A stretch of DNA of 8,415 bases from Planctomycetota bacterium (GTDB taxonomy: Bacteria > Planctomycetota > UBA1135 > UBA2386), in NCBI GenBank assembly GCA_003235605.1, contig QJVU01000383.1:1-8415 (forward strand), given 5' to 3'. Both the position numbers and the translations under genes were made by a program. This document shows, in pieces, positions 5,593 to 8,415 of this stretch. Positions within the stretch are counted from its first letter, which is position 1; every line of letters starts with the position of its first letter. Under the pieces are notes generated by a model. The model worked only from the letters and a program-made list of their open reading frames with translations. It ran no database searches and had not been told where the DNA came from.

Positions 5593-6243
5593 TCAGGTTT
5601 TCGGCTGACCCGGCTCCACCTCCACCAGGGCGTCCGGGTTCCAGGTGGCGATCCGAGCACCGTTCTGGAACAGCTCCAGGATGCCGATTCCGCCATGGGG
5701 AAGGTTCAGGCTGACGCAGCGTGACAAGCGCATCCCCAGCATCGCCGCCGCGAACCCCGTGAGCATGCCACCGGAAGTCACGACGGCCAGGGTGCGGCCT
5801 GCGCTCTGGGGCGCAACGTCGGTCCACCAGCCCAGCATCCGTTCCACCGCCTGGCCCAGGCTCTCTCCATCCGGCGCCGGCGCCTCGCCGAAGTTCTGGA
5901 AGAAGCTGCTCACCTTGTCGGGTTCCTCGGTCATCAGGTCGTCCCAGGCCCGGCCCTGCCACCTACCCATGACCTGATCGCGGAGGCGCTGGTCCTGGAT
6001 CAAGTCGGCCTGCCGGGTATCGGCCAGTGCCTGGGCAGGCTCCCGGCACTGCGGCTGGTCCGAGGTGAACACCCGGTCCAGGGGCACCTGCCGCAGCAGC
6101 TCGAGCCAGTGCAGGACCCAGGCCCGGCCGCGACGGCTGAGGGCAGCGGCGCCGGAGCCGACCGCCAGGTCCCTGTGCTCCTTGGCCAGCTCCGGGTGAC
6201 GCAGCAGGATCAACCGGCAGAAATCAGTGACGTCTGATAGCAC
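5593..6243 (-). CDS. Histidine-phosphatase-fold protein lacking the second catalytic histidine
   Basis: 216 residues from GTG 6243. The sequence follows the phosphoglycerate-mutase/histidine phosphatase order. 'LILLRHPE' (11-18) holds the nucleophile His16, with RHP instead of the usual RHG. 'VFTSDQPQCREPAQALA' (58-74) is the 'SSDLxRAxxTA' region with Arg67. 'LRDQVMGRWQGRAWDDL' (87-103) corresponds to 'LREQxxGxWEG', and 'PDGES' (124-128) is also conserved. At the usual 'VSHGG' the protein has 'VVTSGG' (154-159), so the second catalytic histidine is serine (Ser157). It may be a binding protein or a pseudo-phosphatase. The open frame extends to 6399, but that would run into the divergent KaiC-like gene and across a noncoding 13-bp duplication. 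GTG 6243 is the last good start before the RHP motif; its ribosome site is weak, so the start is uncertain. The gene ends 70 nt before the BlaI start. Confidence 0.85.
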   Translation of the reverse strand: MLSDVTDFCRLILLRHPELAKEHRDLAVGSGAAALSRRGRAWVLHWLELLRQVPLDRVFTSDQPQCREPAQALADTRQADLIQDQRLRDQVMGRWQGRAWDDLMTEEPDKVSSFFQNFGEAPAPDGESLGQAVERMLGWWTDVAPQSAGRTLAVVTSGGMLTGFAAAMLGMRLSRCVSLNLPHGGIGILELFQNGARIATWNPDALVEVEPGQPKT

Positions 6244-6268
6244 GACCCGAGGCTCGGCCCTGTGTTCG

Positions 6269-6294
6269 CGGATGTCAAGCCCGGATGTCAAGCC
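6269..6294. repeat. 13-bp perfect tandem duplication in a divergent intergenic region
   Basis: CGGATGTCAAGCC occurs twice head to tail (6269-6281 and 6282-6294). On the - strand each copy holds TTGACA, the bacterial -35 consensus, pointing toward the phosphatase-fold gene. I find no good -10 element 16-18 nt further on, so promoter function is only possible. The 13-nt length is not a multiple of three, supporting noncoding status. Confidence 0.7.
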
Positions 6295-6340
6295 TCTGGA
6301 TCGGGCCACCCACAGCTCGTAGCCTGCTGGCCCCTCCACG

Positions 6341-7945
6341 ATGTTCGACACCCTCAAGACCGGAATCGACGGCCTGGACGCGATCCTGGGCGGTGGCATC
6401 CGCTACCCCAAGGGCACGTCCTGCTTCGTGTTCGTGACCGGCGGCGCCGGGTCGGGCAAGACCCTGCTGGCGCTGGAAATGCTGACCCGCAAGTGGCTGG
6501 AAGCCGAGGACGGTGCCACGCTGCTCTATTACTCGGTGGAGCACCAGCCAAGGACGCTGCACGCCAAGCTGTCCGCGGACTTCGATTTCTACGGCAGCGA
6601 CGCCGAGATCACGGTCCTTCCTCAGGAGGTGGCCCACAAGGTCTGTCTGGAGGCGCGCTCCGGAGACCGCAGGACGCGGTTGGTGATCACCCAGGCGGAC
6701 ACGGCCAGCCTCGAGGACGCCAAGGGTCCCAGCCTCCGCGTGGACGTGGACTGGATCCTGGCAGAGATCGGGAACTACCACCTGGGTGGCAAGGTCGAGA
6801 TGGTCTGTATCGACAACGTCGGCCTGCTGCTGACGGACCTCGACTACTTCGGCAAGCGGCACAAGCTGCTCGAGACCAGGCGGGCCCTGATGTCGAAGCA
6901 GATCCACGGGATTTTCGTCCATGAAGAGGATCGAGCCCGCAGCCTCAAGCTCCCCAGCGCAGAGGAGCTCTCGACCGACCTGCTGATCCAGCTCTCCTAC
7001 CAGGAGGAGATCGGCAACTTCAAGGCGCGACTCATGGAGATCGCCAAGGCACGCCACCAGTACTACTACCGCGGGTTGCACCACTTCTCGATCGCCGGGC
7101 TCGGCGTCAAGCGGGACTACTACCTCGGGGCACGCAACGAGCGCGGTCCCGGAGTGCACATCTACCCCTCCGTCGCGGCACAGCTGTCGATGGCCAGGGA
7201 CAAGGCCGGGTTCACCGTCCCCAGGCGGGAGAACGACGCGATCGACATGGGGCACCCCGACATCAATGCGGCTTTCGGCGACGGGCTTCGCCCACCGCAT
7301 GGCTCTTCCACGGTGCTGTTGGCCGAGCCCGGCACCAGGTACACCTACCTGGTGCTGCGTTTCCTGGTCGCGGAGAAGGCCCAGGATTCCCCGACACTGA
7401 TGGTCTCCACCCAGGAAGACCGGGACGCCCTGCGCCGCATCTGCGCGGCCGAAGAAGCCCTGCGAGGACACACCCTGGACGAGAACCGGAGGTTTCAGCG
7501 GCGCTTCCGCGTCCTCTACCTGCACCCGGAGTACATCAGCGCCGGCAAGTTCCTGTGGGACATCATGCGGGTCGTGGTGGGCGGACACGGTCAGCCGCAC
7601 GACCAGCCGGTCAAGCGCATGGCGTTCGACAACATCTTTCGCCTGAAGGACCGGTTCCCGTTGATCCGCGATCCACGCTTCATGACCCGAGCGCTGCTGG
7701 ATCTGCTGCGCTACAGGGGCGTCACGCCGATGTTCGTCGACCTGGTCCCACCTCGCGCATCGCGTGCTGGCTCGGACTTCGATCCGGCCCCTTACATGAC
7801 CACGTTCGACAATGTGCTGCACCTCTACCTGGAGGAGGTCGATGGCGCCCTGACGCCCAGGATCCGTGTGCTGAAGTCGACGGCGCGCGAGTTCCTGCGG
7901 GCACCGGTGAACCTGACCTACTACAGCGGCAGCGCCGACACCTAG
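6341..7945 (+). CDS. Tandem KaiC-like RecA-superfamily ATPase with inactive-looking second domain
   Basis: 534 residues. The start at ATG 6341 is fixed by an in-frame TAG 21 nt upstream; '[14 protein letters not shown]' (7-20) is the classic KaiC/RadA-type opening. Domain 1 (about 1-260) has Walker A 'GGAGSGKT' (34-41), 'YSVEHQ' (64-69) near the catalytic glutamate position, Walker B 'VEMVCIDNV' (152-160), and the KaiC-type ending '[22 protein letters not shown]' with conserved Lys/Arg. Domain 2 (about 300-530) keeps the fold landmarks 'LMVSTQED', '[10 protein letters not shown]' (426-435) and '[10 protein letters not shown]'. Its P-loop position, '[14 protein letters not shown]' (326-339), lacks the GKT/GKS, so it probably does not hydrolyse ATP. 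No kaiA or kaiB gene is in the window, so a circadian role should not be assumed; signalling or protein-assembly control is more general for the family. No clear ribosome site precedes it. Confidence 0.88.
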   Translation: MFDTLKTGIDGLDAILGGGIRYPKGTSCFVFVTGGAGSGKTLLALEMLTRKWLEAEDGATLLYYSVEHQPRTLHAKLSADFDFYGSDAEITVLPQEVAHKVCLEARSGDRRTRLVITQADTASLEDAKGPSLRVDVDWILAEIGNYHLGGKVEMVCIDNVGLLLTDLDYFGKRHKLLETRRALMSKQIHGIFVHEEDRARSLKLPSAEELSTDLLIQLSYQEEIGNFKARLMEIAKARHQYYYRGLHHFSIAGLGVKRDYYLGARNERGPGVHIYPSVAAQLSMARDKAGFTVPRRENDAIDMGHPDINAAFGDGLRPPHGSSTVLLAEPGTRYTYLVLRFLVAEKAQDSPTLMVSTQEDRDALRRICAAEEALRGHTLDENRRFQRRFRVLYLHPEYISAGKFLWDIMRVVVGGHGQPHDQPVKRMAFDNIFRLKDRFPLIRDPRFMTRALLDLLRYRGVTPMFVDLVPPRASRAGSDFDPAPYMTTFDNVLHLYLEEVDGALTPRIRVLKSTAREFLRAPVNLTYYSGSADT

Positions 7946-8415
7946 TCCGCAGCGGCACCGGCCCGGTGGCCCTCGACGATCTGCTCGACCACCATGGGAT
8001 CGGCAAGGGTGGTGATGTCCCCGAGGTCGTCGTACTGGCCCACGGCCACGTTCCGCAGGATGCGCCGCATGATCTTGCCCGAGCGTGTCTTCGGCAGGCC
8101 GGGGACGACCTGGATGCGATCGGGGGTGGCGATGGGGCCGATCACCTTCCGCACCTGTTGCTTCAGGATCTGGACCAGGTCACGCGTGCCGTCGGCCTGC
8201 ACGTCCCCCTTCGGAAGGACGAACGCGTAGATGCCGGTGCCCTTGATCTCGTGCGGCATCCCCACCACCGCGGCTTCGGCCACGGCCTCGTGGGCTACCA
8301 GCGCGCTTTCGATCTCGGCGGTGCCGAGGCGATGGCCGGATACGTTCAGGACATCGTCGACGCGGCCGGTGATCCAGTAGTAGCCGTCCCCATCTCGGCG
8401 GCAGCCATCGCCCGT
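7942..8415 (-). CDS. acs: Acetyl-CoA synthetase (AMP-forming), C-terminal part
   Basis: The last 157 residues, open to the window edge, so the N-terminal about three quarters is missing. It activates acetate with ATP and CoA to acetyl-CoA, AMP and pyrophosphate in the cytoplasm. Read 5' to 3' on this strand it shows 'TGDGCRRD', '[17 protein letters not shown]' and '[13 protein letters not shown]'. These are the A8 hinge and adenylate-binding core of the acyl-adenylating enzymes, with the '[13 protein letters not shown]' sequence characteristic of Acs. '[14 protein letters not shown]' follows and holds the catalytic lysine that Pat-type acetyltransferases modify. The C-terminus '[17 protein letters not shown]' matches the family's usual end. 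No truncation or frameshift is seen in this part. Its stop codon interlocks with that of the convergent KaiC-like gene. Confidence 0.97.
   Translation of the reverse strand, partial: TGDGCRRDGDGYYWITGRVDDVLNVSGHRLGTAEIESALVAHEAVAEAAVVGMPHEIKGTGIYAFVLPKGDVQADGTRDLVQILKQQVRKVIGPIATPDRIQVVPGLPKTRSGKIMRRILRNVAVGQYDDLGDITTLADPMVVEQIVEGHRAGAAAD

Noticed and set aside
5688..5700. 'PHGG' near residue 182 as the missing catalytic histidine of the phosphatase-fold protein
   Set aside because: It lies about 26 residues past the family's HGG position, after the following helix, where family members do not have the catalytic residue. A rearranged site cannot be wholly excluded.
6244..6399. Longer N-terminus of the phosphatase-fold protein from ATG 6399
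   Set aside because: It would overlap the divergent KaiC-like gene start, cross a 13-bp duplication, and add residues with no family similarity before the RHP motif.
6275..7822. Long - strand open frame (515 residues) opposite the KaiC-like gene
   Set aside because: It is an exact antisense shadow of a gene with Walker A and B motifs and has no domain of its own.

Overview
The window is GC-rich and densely coded, with G or C at most third codon positions. It reads as one contig of a free-living Gram-negative-type bacterium. The best taxonomic hint is the secreted protein at 184-1293. It carries a 'FGAPGCNLY' segment and a beta-rich layout that I associate with large secreted paralogue families of Planctomycetota. 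The BlaI/M56 pair and the tandem KaiC-like ATPase fit that phylum but do not prove it. I see no insertion sequence, integrase, CRISPR array, rRNA or tRNA.

Layout. (1) 2-1863, + strand: the tail of one protein, a secreted protein with a signal peptide, then an XRE-type DNA-binding regulator. (2) 1757-2917, - strand: a DUF1611-like P-loop protein whose Walker A lysine is gone. It converges on the regulator gene and overlaps it by 107 nt. An unusual AT-rich palindromic control region (2937-2982) lies just upstream of its start. (3) 5522 down to 3042, - strand: a compact three-gene operon of a BlaI/MecI-family repressor, an M56 (BlaR1/MecR1-like) membrane metalloprotease and a small secreted coiled-coil protein. 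The first two genes overlap by 8 nt and the next gap is 2 nt. Two palindromes overlapping the repressor's own leader look like its operators. (4) 6243 down to 5593, - strand: a histidine-phosphatase-fold protein whose second catalytic histidine appears to be serine. (5) 6341-7945, + strand: a tandem KaiC-like ATPase with an intact first P-loop and a degenerate second one. (6) 8415 down to 7942, - strand: the C-terminal part of acetyl-CoA synthetase, whose stop codon interlocks with that of the KaiC-like gene in a CTAG.

How it may work together. The clearest functional unit is the BlaI-M56-coiled-coil operon. By analogy with BlaR1/BlaI, the membrane protease would sense an envelope signal and lead to loss of the repressor from its operators. 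However, the protease has a coiled-coil tail instead of a penicillin-binding sensor domain. The third gene encodes an exported proline-rich coiled-coil protein that could be a partner or substrate. This makes a beta-lactam-independent envelope-sensing module plausible, but that is inference. Three other proteins (P-loop protein, phosphatase, second KaiC domain) have lost canonical catalytic residues, so the window is rich in candidate pseudoenzymes.
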